Shown piece by piece: positions 16,296 through 25,135 of a stretch of 64,000 nt of DNA; the stretch's first letter is position 1, and each line of letters opens with the position of its first letter. The stretch is from G963665545 sp963665545. GTDB lineage: Bacteria; Pseudomonadota; Gammaproteobacteria; Xanthomonadales; SZUA-36. The translations under genes and the position numbers were made by a program. The notes under the pieces are model-generated. The model made no database searches, was not told the DNA's origin, and saw only the letters and a program-made list of their open reading frames with translations. Where the stretch lies: NCBI GenBank assembly GCA_963665545.2, contig CAXXKZ010000007.1:372001-436000 (forward strand). The letters run 5' to 3'.

Positions 16296-16310
16296 CTACA
16301 CTGCGTGTAG
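16296..16310 (+). promoter_or_regulatory. Possible extended -10 promoter of lemA
   Basis: TTTGCTACACT gives an extended -10 (TGC-TACACT), with CTACAC/GTGTAG forming a small hairpin over 16296-16310. No good -35 is seen. It is 23 bases before the lemA ATG. A similar TTTGCTACAC occurs after glnS near 14789. Confidence 0.3.
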
Positions 16311-16332
16311 ATGCATATACAGGAGACATGAA

Positions 16333-16914
16333 ATGGGTTGGATCACACTTGCGATTATTCTTGCATTGGTGTTTTTCGCGATTTCGGTTTACAACCGGCT
16401 CGTTGCCGGCAGAAACCGCTACAAGAACGCCTTTGCCCAGATCGACGTCCAGCTGACGCGCCGGCATGACCTGATACCGAATCTTGTTGAGACCGCCAAG
16501 GGCTATATGTCGCACGAGCGCGAGACCCTCGAAGCCGTGATCAATGCGCGCAATCTTGCGGTTTCCGGGCTGAAAGCCGCTGCCAAGGATCCCACCGATC
16601 CTGAGGCCATGAAAAATTTGTCGCAGGCGGAGCAGGGACTGAGTGGCGCCCTGGGGCGCCTGTTTGCGCTGTCTGAGGCCTATCCTGACCTCAAGGCCAA
16701 TGAAAACATGATGCAGCTGTCCGAGGAGCTGACAACGACTGAGAACAAAGTGGCGTTCTCCCGGCAGGCATACAACGACTCTGTGATGAGTTACAACACT
16801 TTGCGCGAGTCGTTCCCGAATAATTTCTTTGCCGGCTGGTTTAGTTTTCTGGCCGCAGAGTTGCTGGAGCTTGAGGACGAAGAAGCACGTGAAGCGCCAA
16901 AAGTTTCTTTCTAG
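16333..16914 (+). CDS. lemA: LemA family protein
   Basis: A 193-aa protein preceded by AGGAGA. One N-terminal membrane helix (ITLAIILALVFFAISVYN) with a short external N-terminus leads into the LemA helical domain: FAQIDVQLTRRHDLIPNLVET is the family signature (residues 36-56), and the C-terminal part includes ARQAYND-like SRQAYNDSVMSYN and FPNNFFAGWF. LemA proteins are inner-membrane, coiled-helix proteins of uncertain role, commonly encoded next to HtpX-type proteases, as here. The pairing suggests envelope quality control. It is 41 bases from the M48 protease gene and likely co-transcribed. Confidence 0.93.
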   Translation: MGWITLAIILALVFFAISVYNRLVAGRNRYKNAFAQIDVQLTRRHDLIPNLVETAKGYMSHERETLEAVINARNLAVSGLKAAAKDPTDPEAMKNLSQAEQGLSGALGRLFALSEAYPDLKANENMMQLSEELTTTENKVAFSRQAYNDSVMSYNTLRESFPNNFFAGWFSFLAAELLELEDEEAREAPKVSF

Positions 16915-16955
16915 CCCGCGTTTGATCTGATGAGCGAATGGCTGCACCAGGCGGC

Positions 16956-18875
16956 ATGAATTTCTTCGAACATCAGGCGCAGGCGCGCAAGAAAACCCGC
17001 TGGCTGATTTTTCTGTTTTTGCTGGCGGTCATTGCCATCATGGTGTCGGTGGACCTGGTGCTGCTTATCGCCTACGGTCTGACAAATGCGGATGAGGCTA
17101 CGTCCAGCCTGTTCAGCAGTCAGAATCTCATCGACAATGTCGGCCTGCTGAGCGGCGGGGCTATTGCCTCGGTTGCAGTCATTGGACTGGCAAGCCTGTT
17201 CAGGACGGTCGGCCTGAGATCGGGGGGGGGTAAGATCGCTCGAGAGTTGGGTGGCACACTGGTGGAGTCCGACACCCGCGATCCGCGGCGTCGTCAATTT
17301 CGCAATGTGGTTGAGGAAATTGCCCTGGCTTCGGGCGTGCCGGTCCCGGAAATATATGTCCTGGAACAGGAAGGGGGCATCAATGCTTTCGCTGCCGGTT
17401 TTGGCGCCGATGATGCCGCGATCGCAGTAACCCGCGGGACGTTGGAAACACTCAACCGTGACGAACTGCAAGGGGTAATCGCGCACGAATTCAGCCATAT
17501 TCTCAACGGTGACATGCGCTTGAATATCCGCCTTATGGGTGCCCTGTTTGGGATACTGATGCTGGCGCTGATAGGGCGCAGAATACTGATTCACTCGCAT
17601 TTTGCGCGAGGCTCCCGCGACAAGAATGGCGCCCCCATCATCATGATCGCGATCGGGGTGATGGTGATTGGTTATATTGGCATGTTCTTTGGGCGTTGGA
17701 TCAAATCGGCGGTATCGCGGCAGCGAGAATACCTGGCTGACGCTTCGGCCGTCCAATTCACCCGCAACCCGGATGGGATTGGCGGTGCGCTGAAGAAAAT
17801 TGCCGTCCACAGCGACGCATCGTACCTTGATGCAGATACCGAAGAAGTGGGGCATATGCTGTTCGGCAGCGGCAGGCGCACTTCGATGTTCGCCACCCAT
17901 CCGCCGATGGAAGACCGCATCGCGCGAATCGACCCTGGATTCAGACCCGAGCAACTTGATGACCTGGCCCGGCGGATGGAAAGGGAGAAGAACCGCGGCG
18001 CCAAATTTCAAGAAGATGCCATCGAGAAAGCCGCGAGGGCAGGCAAGGCCAAACCAAGCGTATTTGATGCGCGCAGCATTATTGATCAGATTGGCCAGCC
18101 TGACTGGGATCGAATACTGGTCGCCGGCACGCTTGCAGCTTCCATACCGGACAACGTGCGTCAGGTAGCGCATTCCACCGAGTGGGCGCCAGAAGTGCTG
18201 TTCTTCACATTGCTCGACGCTCAGGCATCGATCCGCGAGGAACAGCTGTTGAGCATTGCTCGCGTGATGGGCAGCGACAGCGAAGCGCAGGTTCGGGCGC
18301 TACTGGCAACCGATGGCCTGGCCAGGCCGGAGCAAAGACTGCCCTTGATGGAAATGGCGTTACCGGCGTTGAAACGGCGCCCGCCCGACTATGTCAATAA
18401 AGTGCTCGATACCGTGCGGGCGCTGATCGACGCGGACGGCCGTGTCGAGGTGTTTGAGTATCTGCTTGCGAAGGTCATCGCCCAGCACCTGTGGGCGGCA
18501 ATGAGTCCGGTATCCGCCAGCGCCGGCGGCAGCGCCAGGCTTTCTTCAATGACCAAAGATGTCGTCCGGGTCCTTGGCGTACTGGCCTGGCACGGTGCTT
18601 CGACGCAGGAGGTCGCATCAACTGCGTTTGCGGCCGGCCTTCAAGCGGCCGGACTGGACCCACAACCGCTTGAATCCGTTGCCGACTGGACCGCAGCCCT
18701 GGATGCAGCCTTGCCGAAGTTCGACCGGCTCCGCCTGAGCGACAAAGAGATTCTGGTCACGGCTATGATCGAAGTGGTGTTGCATGACGGCAGCTTGGTG
18801 CCGACTGAAATTGAAATGCTCAGGGTGGTGTGTGACCTGATACATGTGCCCTTGCCGCCGCTCATCGGAGATTGA
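16956..18875 (+). CDS. M48 membrane metalloprotease with C-terminal TerB-like region
   Basis: A 639-aa protein. The start at MNFFEHQ (16956) is chosen as the conserved opening of this M48 subfamily; an ATG at 16938 is in frame. Two N-terminal membrane helices (about 20-45 and 70-95) precede the zinc site HEFSH at 177-181, with the third ligand in REYLADASAV, and two more hydrophobic segments between. From residue about 460 to the end the sequence is helical with two acidic repeats (VRALIDADGRVEVFEYLLAK and VLHDGSLVPTEIEML), resembling tellurite-resistance TerB modules. It probably degrades membrane or misfolded proteins, with LemA as partner. Such fusions are longer than HtpX (about 290 aa). 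Confidence 0.88.
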   Translation: MNFFEHQAQARKKTRWLIFLFLLAVIAIMVSVDLVLLIAYGLTNADEATSSLFSSQNLIDNVGLLSGGAIASVAVIGLASLFRTVGLRSGGGKIARELGGTLVESDTRDPRRRQFRNVVEEIALASGVPVPEIYVLEQEGGINAFAAGFGADDAAIAVTRGTLETLNRDELQGVIAHEFSHILNGDMRLNIRLMGALFGILMLALIGRRILIHSHFARGSRDKNGAPIIMIAIGVMVIGYIGMFFGRWIKSAVSRQREYLADASAVQFTRNPDGIGGALKKIAVHSDASYLDADTEEVGHMLFGSGRRTSMFATHPPMEDRIARIDPGFRPEQLDDLARRMEREKNRGAKFQEDAIEKAARAGKAKPSVFDARSIIDQIGQPDWDRILVAGTLAASIPDNVRQVAHSTEWAPEVLFFTLLDAQASIREEQLLSIARVMGSDSEAQVRALLATDGLARPEQRLPLMEMALPALKRRPPDYVNKVLDTVRALIDADGRVEVFEYLLAKVIAQHLWAAMSPVSASAGGSARLSSMTKDVVRVLGVLAWHGASTQEVASTAFAAGLQAAGLDPQPLESVADWTAALDAALPKFDRLRLSDKEILVTAMIEVVLHDGSLVPTEIEMLRVVCDLIHVPLPPLIGD

Positions 18876-18937
18876 TGCCCGGCGGTTAGCATTTATAATC
18901 CCCATATGGTTTCATTCACCTGCATGACGGATCACCC

Positions 18938-21900
18938 GTGACCCTGACCCGACTATCACTTTCCAATCCTGTGGCGGTAGCGGTTGCCTGCATTTTGATT
19001 GGCATCTTCGGCATGCTCAGTTTCTTTCGGCTGCCGGTGCAACTAACCCCCGACCTCGAGCGCCCGGTCGTTCAGGTCAATACGACTTGGCGCGCATCCG
19101 CGCCCAAGGAAATCGAGTCAGAAATCATCGAGCCGCAGGAGGATGTCCTGCGCAGCATCCCCAGCCTGTTGAAGATGCAGTCGACCGCCAACAACGGTAG
19201 CGGCTCGGTTACCCTGGAATTCGCCATCGGCACCGACATGAATCGCGCGCTGATTGAGGTCATGAACCGTCTGAACCAGGTGCCGAGATACCCCGTTGAC
19301 GCTGACGAGCCCGTATTGATCCTCGGCGGAGAGAGTTTTGATAAGGCAATTGCCTGGTTTTCGATTCTGCCTTTGCCGGGCAATGAGCGTGAAACAGCGA
19401 GTTACCAGGACTTCATCAACGATACCGTTGTAACCCGGTTGGAGCGCGTGCCGGGTGTCTCTCACGTGGGGTCTTTTGGTGGGCGAATTCATGAAGTTCG
19501 GATCACTTTTGATCCGTACAAGGCCGCCAATATTGGTCTCGATTTGACCAGTATCGCGAGCGAGCTTGGCAGCAATGCCGATGTATCAGCGGGCAACATC
19601 GAGGTCGGTCGGCGGCAGTACACCCTGCGATTCAGTGGCAAGTATGACGTTCAGTCGCTGGGTGACCTGGTGCTGGCCTGGCGCGAAGGCAAGCCCATCA
19701 GGCTCAGTGACATTGCTACTGTCCGCCTCGAAATGGTTGATCCCGGAACGATCCTGTTCGAAGGCGGGAAGCCATCCATCGCCTTGGATGTGTCGGCAGA
19801 GCCGGGCGTCAATGTGCTGGATGTGATGGCGAGCATCAAGCAAAGCGTCGCTGATCTGAATAAGAACGAACTGAAACGAGCCGGCCTGTCCATGTATCAA
19901 AATTCCGATCAATCGGAATATATTCTGCAATCCGCCAGCATGGTCAAGACCAATCTCATCATCGGAATGCTGCTGGCGGTCGCCGTGCTCTGGTGGTTCC
20001 TGAGAAAATTTCGGGCGACGCTGGTTGTTGCACTGTCGATACCCATGTGCCTGTGCGTTTCCTTTGTTGTACTTGATTACACCGGGCGTTCGCTGAATGT
20101 CATCTCGATGGCGGGTATGGCATTTGCAATCGGCATGGTGCTCGATGCTGCGATTGTCGTATTGGAAAATATATTCCGCCAACGTGAGGCCGGCCGAATG
20201 GGCGATGAGGCTTCAATCAGGGGCACCACACAGGTTTGGGGCGCTTTGCTGGCCTCCACGGCGACCACCGTGGCGATCTTCATGCCGGTTATCTTCCTCG
20301 AGAATGAAGTGGGCCAACTGTTCGGCGACCTGGCCATCACCATTTCCGCCGCCGTGGTTGCCTCATTGGTGATCGCCGTGACCGTGTTGCCAACCGGCGC
20401 TTCGAATTGGGTTCACAGTAAGGGTATTGAAGACAAACACCACAGTTGGTGGCGCTGGATGACCGACCACATCATGTCCTGGACCGACACACCGCGGCAG
20501 CGCTGGGCCTGGGTGGGCTCGCTGACCGTGTTCCCTGCGCTGTTGGCCGTCATGTTGTTACCATCCGCCGATTACCTTCCCGAAGGCAAGCAAAACTTTA
20601 TCATGGGGTTCATCGTGACTCCGCCGGGAATTAGTGTCGAGACCGCCAGGAAAGAGTTGGTGGGTGAAATCAACGCACGCGTACTGCCGTATCTCGAAGA
20701 GGGCAACCCACTGCAAATGGACAGCTATTTTCTGGGCATGTCGCCGCGGTGGGGCGGATTCATTGGCGGGCGGGCCGTAGATCCCGACAATGTGGAAGAA
20801 TTATTGAACGTTTTCAATAGCGAAATACTCACCGGCCTTCCGGATACCTTCGGATTCGCAGCCAGGCAGTCAATTTTCGGCGAATCGCGCGGCAGCAGAA
20901 AAATCGACATCGACCTCTCCGCCGATACTTTCGAGTCGCTGATAAAGGCCGGGCAGGCGGGCTTTTTCGCCATCATGCAGGCATTGCCCGACGCCTCTGT
21001 CCAACCCATTCCGGGGCTGGAACTGGCAGAGCCGGAAATCAGATTGGTGCCCAATGACAGGAAGATTGCGGAAGCAGGCTGGAACCGGTCGAGGATGGCG
21101 ACCATCGTTCGGGCGATGGGCGACGGTGCCTTCCTGGGCGAGTATTTCGATGGCGACCGCCGCTACAACGTGGTGATGCGGGCGCAGCAGTGGTATTCCC
21201 CTGAGGAACTGGCGGCGATCCCGGTCGCCACGGCCAGAGGAGATATTCAAACCATTGGCGAACTGACCCGGGTGACCCGCACCGCCGGCCCGTCCCAGAT
21301 TCTCAGGATTGACCGTAAGCGTACGTTGACACTGCAGGTGACACCGCCGCCCACCATGGCGATGGAGGATGCGCTGGCGATTATCGAAGAGCAGGTGGCG
21401 CCGGTGATCCTGGAAAACCTGCCAGAGGAAGCCTCGATCAAATATCGGGGCACTGCCGAAGCGCTGGAAGAGGCCCTGAGTAGCATGGCGGGCAGTTTTG
21501 CGCTGGCCATCGTCATCCTGTATCTACTCATCTCAGCGCTGTTCCGCTCCTTCCGGGATTCGCTGCTGGTGATTATGACCATTCCGATGGCGACGGTGGG
21601 TGGAATCGTGGCCCTGCGGGTTATGGATCTGGCGCATTACTCCAGCGGCGGCCAGCAAATGGACCTATTGACGATGATTGGCTTCGTGATCCTCTTGGGT
21701 TTGGTCGTCAACAACGCTATATTGCTGGTATACCGGGCGCGGGACGGTGAACGCGAAGGTCTGTCACGACGCGACGCGGTCGAAAGCGCTGTGCGCCTGC
21801 GCCTGCGCCCGATTTTGATGAGCACGATGACGAGTATTTTCGGCATGTTGCCCTTGATGTTGGTCAACGGCTCAGGATCAGAATTGTATCGGGGAATGTC

Positions 21901-22042
21901 AACAGTGATCGTGGGAGGAATGCTGATTAGCACATTGTTCACATTGATACTACTGCCCAGTCTGCTACGGGCCAATGAGCATTTGGATGCTGCTGAGGAT
22001 TCGCTAGTCGTTGGCGCGCGGCCTGCCCAAGGGATGATCTGA
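18938..22042 (+). CDS. RND-family efflux transporter, inner-membrane permease
   Basis: A 1034-aa AcrB/HAE1-type transporter beginning at a GTG (18938, MTLTRLSL). It has the duplicated layout: a TM helix, a large periplasmic loop with FRLPVQLTPDLERP, a six-helix bundle, then a second repeat. The proton-relay motif in TM4 reads FAIGMVLDAAIVVLEN, so the first Asp is kept and the second is Ala. The last third has MIGFVILLGLVVNNAIL and RLRPILMSTMTSIFGMLPL. It exports lipophilic compounds driven by proton flux through a tripartite complex. The permease precedes the adaptor, the reverse of acrAB. No outer-membrane channel gene is adjacent. Confidence 0.93.
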   Translation: MTLTRLSLSNPVAVAVACILIGIFGMLSFFRLPVQLTPDLERPVVQVNTTWRASAPKEIESEIIEPQEDVLRSIPSLLKMQSTANNGSGSVTLEFAIGTDMNRALIEVMNRLNQVPRYPVDADEPVLILGGESFDKAIAWFSILPLPGNERETASYQDFINDTVVTRLERVPGVSHVGSFGGRIHEVRITFDPYKAANIGLDLTSIASELGSNADVSAGNIEVGRRQYTLRFSGKYDVQSLGDLVLAWREGKPIRLSDIATVRLEMVDPGTILFEGGKPSIALDVSAEPGVNVLDVMASIKQSVADLNKNELKRAGLSMYQNSDQSEYILQSASMVKTNLIIGMLLAVAVLWWFLRKFRATLVVALSIPMCLCVSFVVLDYTGRSLNVISMAGMAFAIGMVLDAAIVVLENIFRQREAGRMGDEASIRGTTQVWGALLASTATTVAIFMPVIFLENEVGQLFGDLAITISAAVVASLVIAVTVLPTGASNWVHSKGIEDKHHSWWRWMTDHIMSWTDTPRQRWAWVGSLTVFPALLAVMLLPSADYLPEGKQNFIMGFIVTPPGISVETARKELVGEINARVLPYLEEGNPLQMDSYFLGMSPRWGGFIGGRAVDPDNVEELLNVFNSEILTGLPDTFGFAARQSIFGESRGSRKIDIDLSADTFESLIKAGQAGFFAIMQALPDASVQPIPGLELAEPEIRLVPNDRKIAEAGWNRSRMATIVRAMGDGAFLGEYFDGDRRYNVVMRAQQWYSPEELAAIPVATARGDIQTIGELTRVTRTAGPSQILRIDRKRTLTLQVTPPPTMAMEDALAIIEEQVAPVILENLPEEASIKYRGTAEALEEALSSMAGSFALAIVILYLLISALFRSFRDSLLVIMTIPMATVGGIVALRVMDLAHYSSGGQQMDLLTMIGFVILLGLVVNNAILLVYRARDGEREGLSRRDAVESAVRLRLRPILMSTMTSIFGMLPLMLVNGSGSELYRGMSTVIVGGMLISTLFTLILLPSLLRANEHLDAAEDSLVVGARPAQGMI

Positions 22043-23088
22043 TGATGGTACTGGCTGCGGTTCGGTGGGCTTTACTGTTCCTGGCGGTATGGTCCGGCGC
22101 GCTGGTCGCGCAAGGCGGCATGCCCGCCAATGTGGTTATTGCTGTGGCCGAAATGCAATCCATAGCACCGGTTACGCTGGTACCAGGCACCGTGGTCAGC
22201 CGCAATGACGCCAATCTCGCTGCTGAAGTCGAGGGCCGGTTGGAGCAGGTCGCCGACGTCGGCACCCGCGTGGTTACCGGAGATTTGATCGCCGAAATAG
22301 AAGACACCAGCCTGCGGCTGCTGAACGATCAATTGAAAGCTGAAGTCACCCGGGCGGAAGCCAGGTTGCGGTTCCTGGAAGCTGAAGAAAAGCGCTTTGC
22401 ACAGTTGGCGGATTCCAATCTGGCCGCCGTGGCCCAACTCGATGAAACCCGCTCCAACCGCGATGTCGCCCGCAGTGATCTGGCGGTCGCCAAGGCGCGT
22501 CTGGCGCAGAATTCAGACCTGCTGGATCGAACCCGCATGCTGGCACCGTTTGGCGGCGTGGTTGTCGAACGGCTAATGACGCCGGGAGAACGTGTGACCG
22601 AGGGCGACGAAGTCGTTCGGCTGGTTGATCATGACAACCTCGAAGTCATCGCCCGCGCGCCGCTCGAATACTATTCTTTTGTCAAAATAGGCCAACTGCT
22701 GGATGTGCGTGCCGGTCGGATTGAGTTATTGGCGAGGGTGCGCACGGTGGTCGCTGTGGGAGATGAGAACACCCATCAGTTCGAACTTCGGCTTGACCTG
22801 GACGGCAGCCCGTTTCCGGTCGGCCAGACTTTGCGTGTGGCGGTACCCCAGGATGGCCAACGCGAAGTGCTCGCTGTGCCCCGCGATGCCCTCGTGCTGC
22901 GGTCGGATGGACAAACGGTCTTTGTCATTGATGACAACAACACGGCGCGCCGAATACTGGTCACTACCGGTATCGGCGCGGGTGATCGAATCGAGGTTTT
23001 CGGCATGATCTCGGCCGGAGACCGGGTGGTCATTCGTGGCAATGAGCGACTGCGGCCAGGCCAAGCCGTCAACGTCATGGACGGCTGA
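22042..23088 (+). CDS. RND efflux periplasmic adaptor (membrane fusion protein)
   Basis: A 348-aa HlyD/AcrA-type adaptor. It has an N-terminal signal peptide (ALLFLAVWSGALVAQG), a barrel-sandwich half-motif (VEGRLEQVADVGTRVVTGDLIAEIED), an alpha-hairpin coiled coil (about residues 95-155, Ala/Glu/Arg-rich), the returning half (MLAPFGGVVVERLMTPGERV) and the membrane-proximal domain ending with GDRVVIRGNERLRPG. Its start overlaps the last base of the permease stop, so the two are translationally coupled. It links the permease to an outer-membrane channel that must be encoded elsewhere. Confidence 0.92.
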   Translation: MMVLAAVRWALLFLAVWSGALVAQGGMPANVVIAVAEMQSIAPVTLVPGTVVSRNDANLAAEVEGRLEQVADVGTRVVTGDLIAEIEDTSLRLLNDQLKAEVTRAEARLRFLEAEEKRFAQLADSNLAAVAQLDETRSNRDVARSDLAVAKARLAQNSDLLDRTRMLAPFGGVVVERLMTPGERVTEGDEVVRLVDHDNLEVIARAPLEYYSFVKIGQLLDVRAGRIELLARVRTVVAVGDENTHQFELRLDLDGSPFPVGQTLRVAVPQDGQREVLAVPRDALVLRSDGQTVFVIDDNNTARRILVTTGIGAGDRIEVFGMISAGDRVVIRGNERLRPGQAVNVMDG

Positions 23089-23152
23089 ATCCCTGCACTG
23101 TTGTGCACTTGTGCTGTATTGCCGCCAACGGGTGGATCGGCGAGAATGATCC

Positions 23153-24448
23153 ATGGCCGAGGTTCGAGCCGGAAACGGCAATAACACGGGTGTCTTTGAT
23201 CGACTGGTCCGGGTTGAGCATGGTGAATGGCCGCAACTGCTGATCGCCTTTGGCTATTTCTTCTTCTTGCTGGGTGGATACTTCATGCTGCGGCCGCTGC
23301 GCGGCACGGTCGCAGCCGGCAATACCGACGTCCTGCCGTATCTTTACACCGCCACATTCTTGACCATGCTCGTTATTGTGCCGATTTTCGGTGCCCTGGT
23401 GGCACGCTTCCGGCGCGGCCAGTTCATCCCAGCCATCTATTTGTTTTTCATCCTCAACTTGTTGTTTTTTATTGTCGAATTCAAAGATGAACACACACCG
23501 TTGTGGCTGCAGAGAACTTTTTATGTGTGGCTGAGCGTATTCAATCTGTTCGTTGTGTCTGTCTTTTGGAGCTTTATGGCGGACATCTTCAAACCGGGTC
23601 AGGCGCAACGCCTGTTCGGGTTTATTATGGCCGGCGGCACTGTTGGGGCAATGATTGGTCCGTTGATCACAGCCGGGATGGTAGGGACATATGGCGCATC
23701 AGGTGTAATGACCACTGCGGCAGTTTGCCTGTTGGTGGCGACTGCATTTGCCGTCCATCTCAATCGCTTCACCCGTGAGCACAGCGATGGGGGTGGCGAA
23801 GCAGTCATCGGGGGAAAAGTGTGGGACGGCGCTGTGCGGGTGTTCCGCTCGAAATACCTGCTCTATGCCTGCCTGTTGATGCTGCTGCACAATCTCACCT
23901 CGACTTTTCTGTACAACGGTTTGGCTGTCCTGGTGAATGAGCATATCGAAGGATTCGCCTCGCGAACCTCGTTTTTCAGCTATGTGGATATTGCGGTTCA
24001 AATGATCGCCTTCACGTTTCAATTCTTCATCACATCCCGGCTGGTCACACACTTGGGCATGGCGCGCACGCTGGTGCTGGTGCCCCTTGTGCTGGCTGCG
24101 GGACTTGTGGTTCTTGGCAGTTCCGTGGGTCTGGTTCTGTTCGCGGCCGTGCAGGTTGCTCAGCGTTCACTGAACTATGGGCTGTTGGGTCCGACCAAGG
24201 AAATGCTGTTCACTGTGGTGGACCGGGAAACCAAGTACAAGTGCAAAAACTTCATTGACACCGCGGTGTACCGAGGCAGTGATGTCGCTGCCAGTTGGTT
24301 GTTCAAGGGGATGACCAGTGTCGGAATGACGGTGGGCGCGATCGCGTGGGTATATGTGCCGGTGATGCTCATTTGGGGGTTCGGCGCCTGGCGGCTGGGC
24401 CAGCTCTATACGCGTTTGCGAGCTCAGTCATCCGAACAGTTCAACTGA
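23153..24448 (+). CDS. MFS-type carrier resembling NTP/NDP (ADP/ATP) translocases
   Basis: A 431-aa polytopic protein with about 12 membrane segments. The N-terminal LLIAFGYFFFLLGGYFMLRPLRGTV resembles the AYYLLRPLRD opening of bacterial ADP/ATP translocase-like carriers, and GPTKEMLFTVVDRETKYKCKNFIDTAVYRGSD matches a conserved loop of the same group in free-living bacteria. The biochemical substrate is not established for these homologues, so nucleotide exchange should not be assumed. The gene follows the RND adaptor by 64 bases on the same strand and may share its transcript. Confidence 0.75.
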   Translation: MAEVRAGNGNNTGVFDRLVRVEHGEWPQLLIAFGYFFFLLGGYFMLRPLRGTVAAGNTDVLPYLYTATFLTMLVIVPIFGALVARFRRGQFIPAIYLFFILNLLFFIVEFKDEHTPLWLQRTFYVWLSVFNLFVVSVFWSFMADIFKPGQAQRLFGFIMAGGTVGAMIGPLITAGMVGTYGASGVMTTAAVCLLVATAFAVHLNRFTREHSDGGGEAVIGGKVWDGAVRVFRSKYLLYACLLMLLHNLTSTFLYNGLAVLVNEHIEGFASRTSFFSYVDIAVQMIAFTFQFFITSRLVTHLGMARTLVLVPLVLAAGLVVLGSSVGLVLFAAVQVAQRSLNYGLLGPTKEMLFTVVDRETKYKCKNFIDTAVYRGSDVAASWLFKGMTSVGMTVGAIAWVYVPVMLIWGFGAWRLGQLYTRLRAQSSEQFN

Positions 24449-24652
24449 CCAAGGCTGCTGCGAACGCCCGCCCACCACTCCTCCGGGCCTAAGGAAACTG
24501 ACCCCAAAGCAGATGCCAGCACAACATAAGCCAGCGACGTGACCCGTAGCAAGTACCGCAATAGTCGGCGGCGACCATTTGGAATCATGGTTTGAAACGA
24601 TTAACATGCGAGCAAGGAAGAAAACAAATATCACACGCGTAATTTATTGGAA

Positions 24653-25129
24653 ATGATCGATCCGGACGGATACAGACCTAATGTAGGCATCGTGCTCGCG
24701 AAAACCCGGCAGAAGGTGTTTTGGGCCCAGCGTGTCAGCAACGATGGCTGGCAGTTTCCCCAGGGCGGCATGAACACCGACGAGACGCCCGAGGAGGCCA
24801 TGTATCGCGAACTTCACGAAGAGACCGGATTGTCACCACGACATGTCGAACTGCTGGCGGTGACACCTGGCTGGTTGCGTTATCGCTTACCTAATCGGTT
24901 TCTGAGAAAACACAGCAAGCCATTGTGCGTCGGGCAGAAGCAGGTATGGTTTCTGCTGCGACTCCTCGGCGATGAATCCGAAATCGATCTGGATGGTGCG
25001 CCAGAGCCTGAATTCACCGGCTATCGCTGGGTGGACTTCTGGTACCCCCCGGAAAACGTCATCAGCTTCAAACGACGAGTCTATCGCCGGGCGTTGACGC
25101 TGCTTGAACCGAGTTTGCCGTCGGGCTAG
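24653..25129 (+). CDS. rppH: RNA pyrophosphohydrolase (Nudix)
   Basis: A 158-aa Nudix enzyme. MIDPDGYRPNVGIVL is the standard RppH N-terminus, so the ATG at 24653 is preferred over an in-frame TTG two codons upstream. The Nudix box (GGMNTDETPEEAMYREL then HEETGL) is complete, and the C-terminal WVDFWYPPENVISFKRRVYRRAL is family-typical. RppH removes pyrophosphate from 5'-triphosphate mRNA ends and so triggers decay by RNase E. It is convergent with the TonB receptor gene, with six bases between the stops. The 200-base gap before it has no recognisable gene. Confidence 0.95.
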   Translation: MIDPDGYRPNVGIVLAKTRQKVFWAQRVSNDGWQFPQGGMNTDETPEEAMYRELHEETGLSPRHVELLAVTPGWLRYRLPNRFLRKHSKPLCVGQKQVWFLLRLLGDESEIDLDGAPEPEFTGYRWVDFWYPPENVISFKRRVYRRALTLLEPSLPSG

Positions 25130-25135
25130 TTGCAT

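Noticed and set aside
14789..16305. TTTGCTACAC occurring both after glnS and before lemA as an IS-related duplication
   Set aside because: The two copies are at different distances from the 38-bp repeats (about 1 versus 96 bases), so a simple duplication does not fit; likely chance or a common -10 motif.
16911..18173. 420-codon open frame antisense to the M48 protease
   Set aside because: No start context, no domain, and composition mirrors the opposite-strand protease; it is a shadow frame.
22360..22382. Match to the 38-bp repeat core in the RND adaptor gene (CCAGGTTGCGGT)
   Set aside because: Only 12 bases match and they lie in coding sequence; judged coincidental.
24449..24652. Small minus-strand frame between the carrier and rppH
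   Set aside because: 68 codons with no RBS, overlapping both neighbours; no support for a gene.
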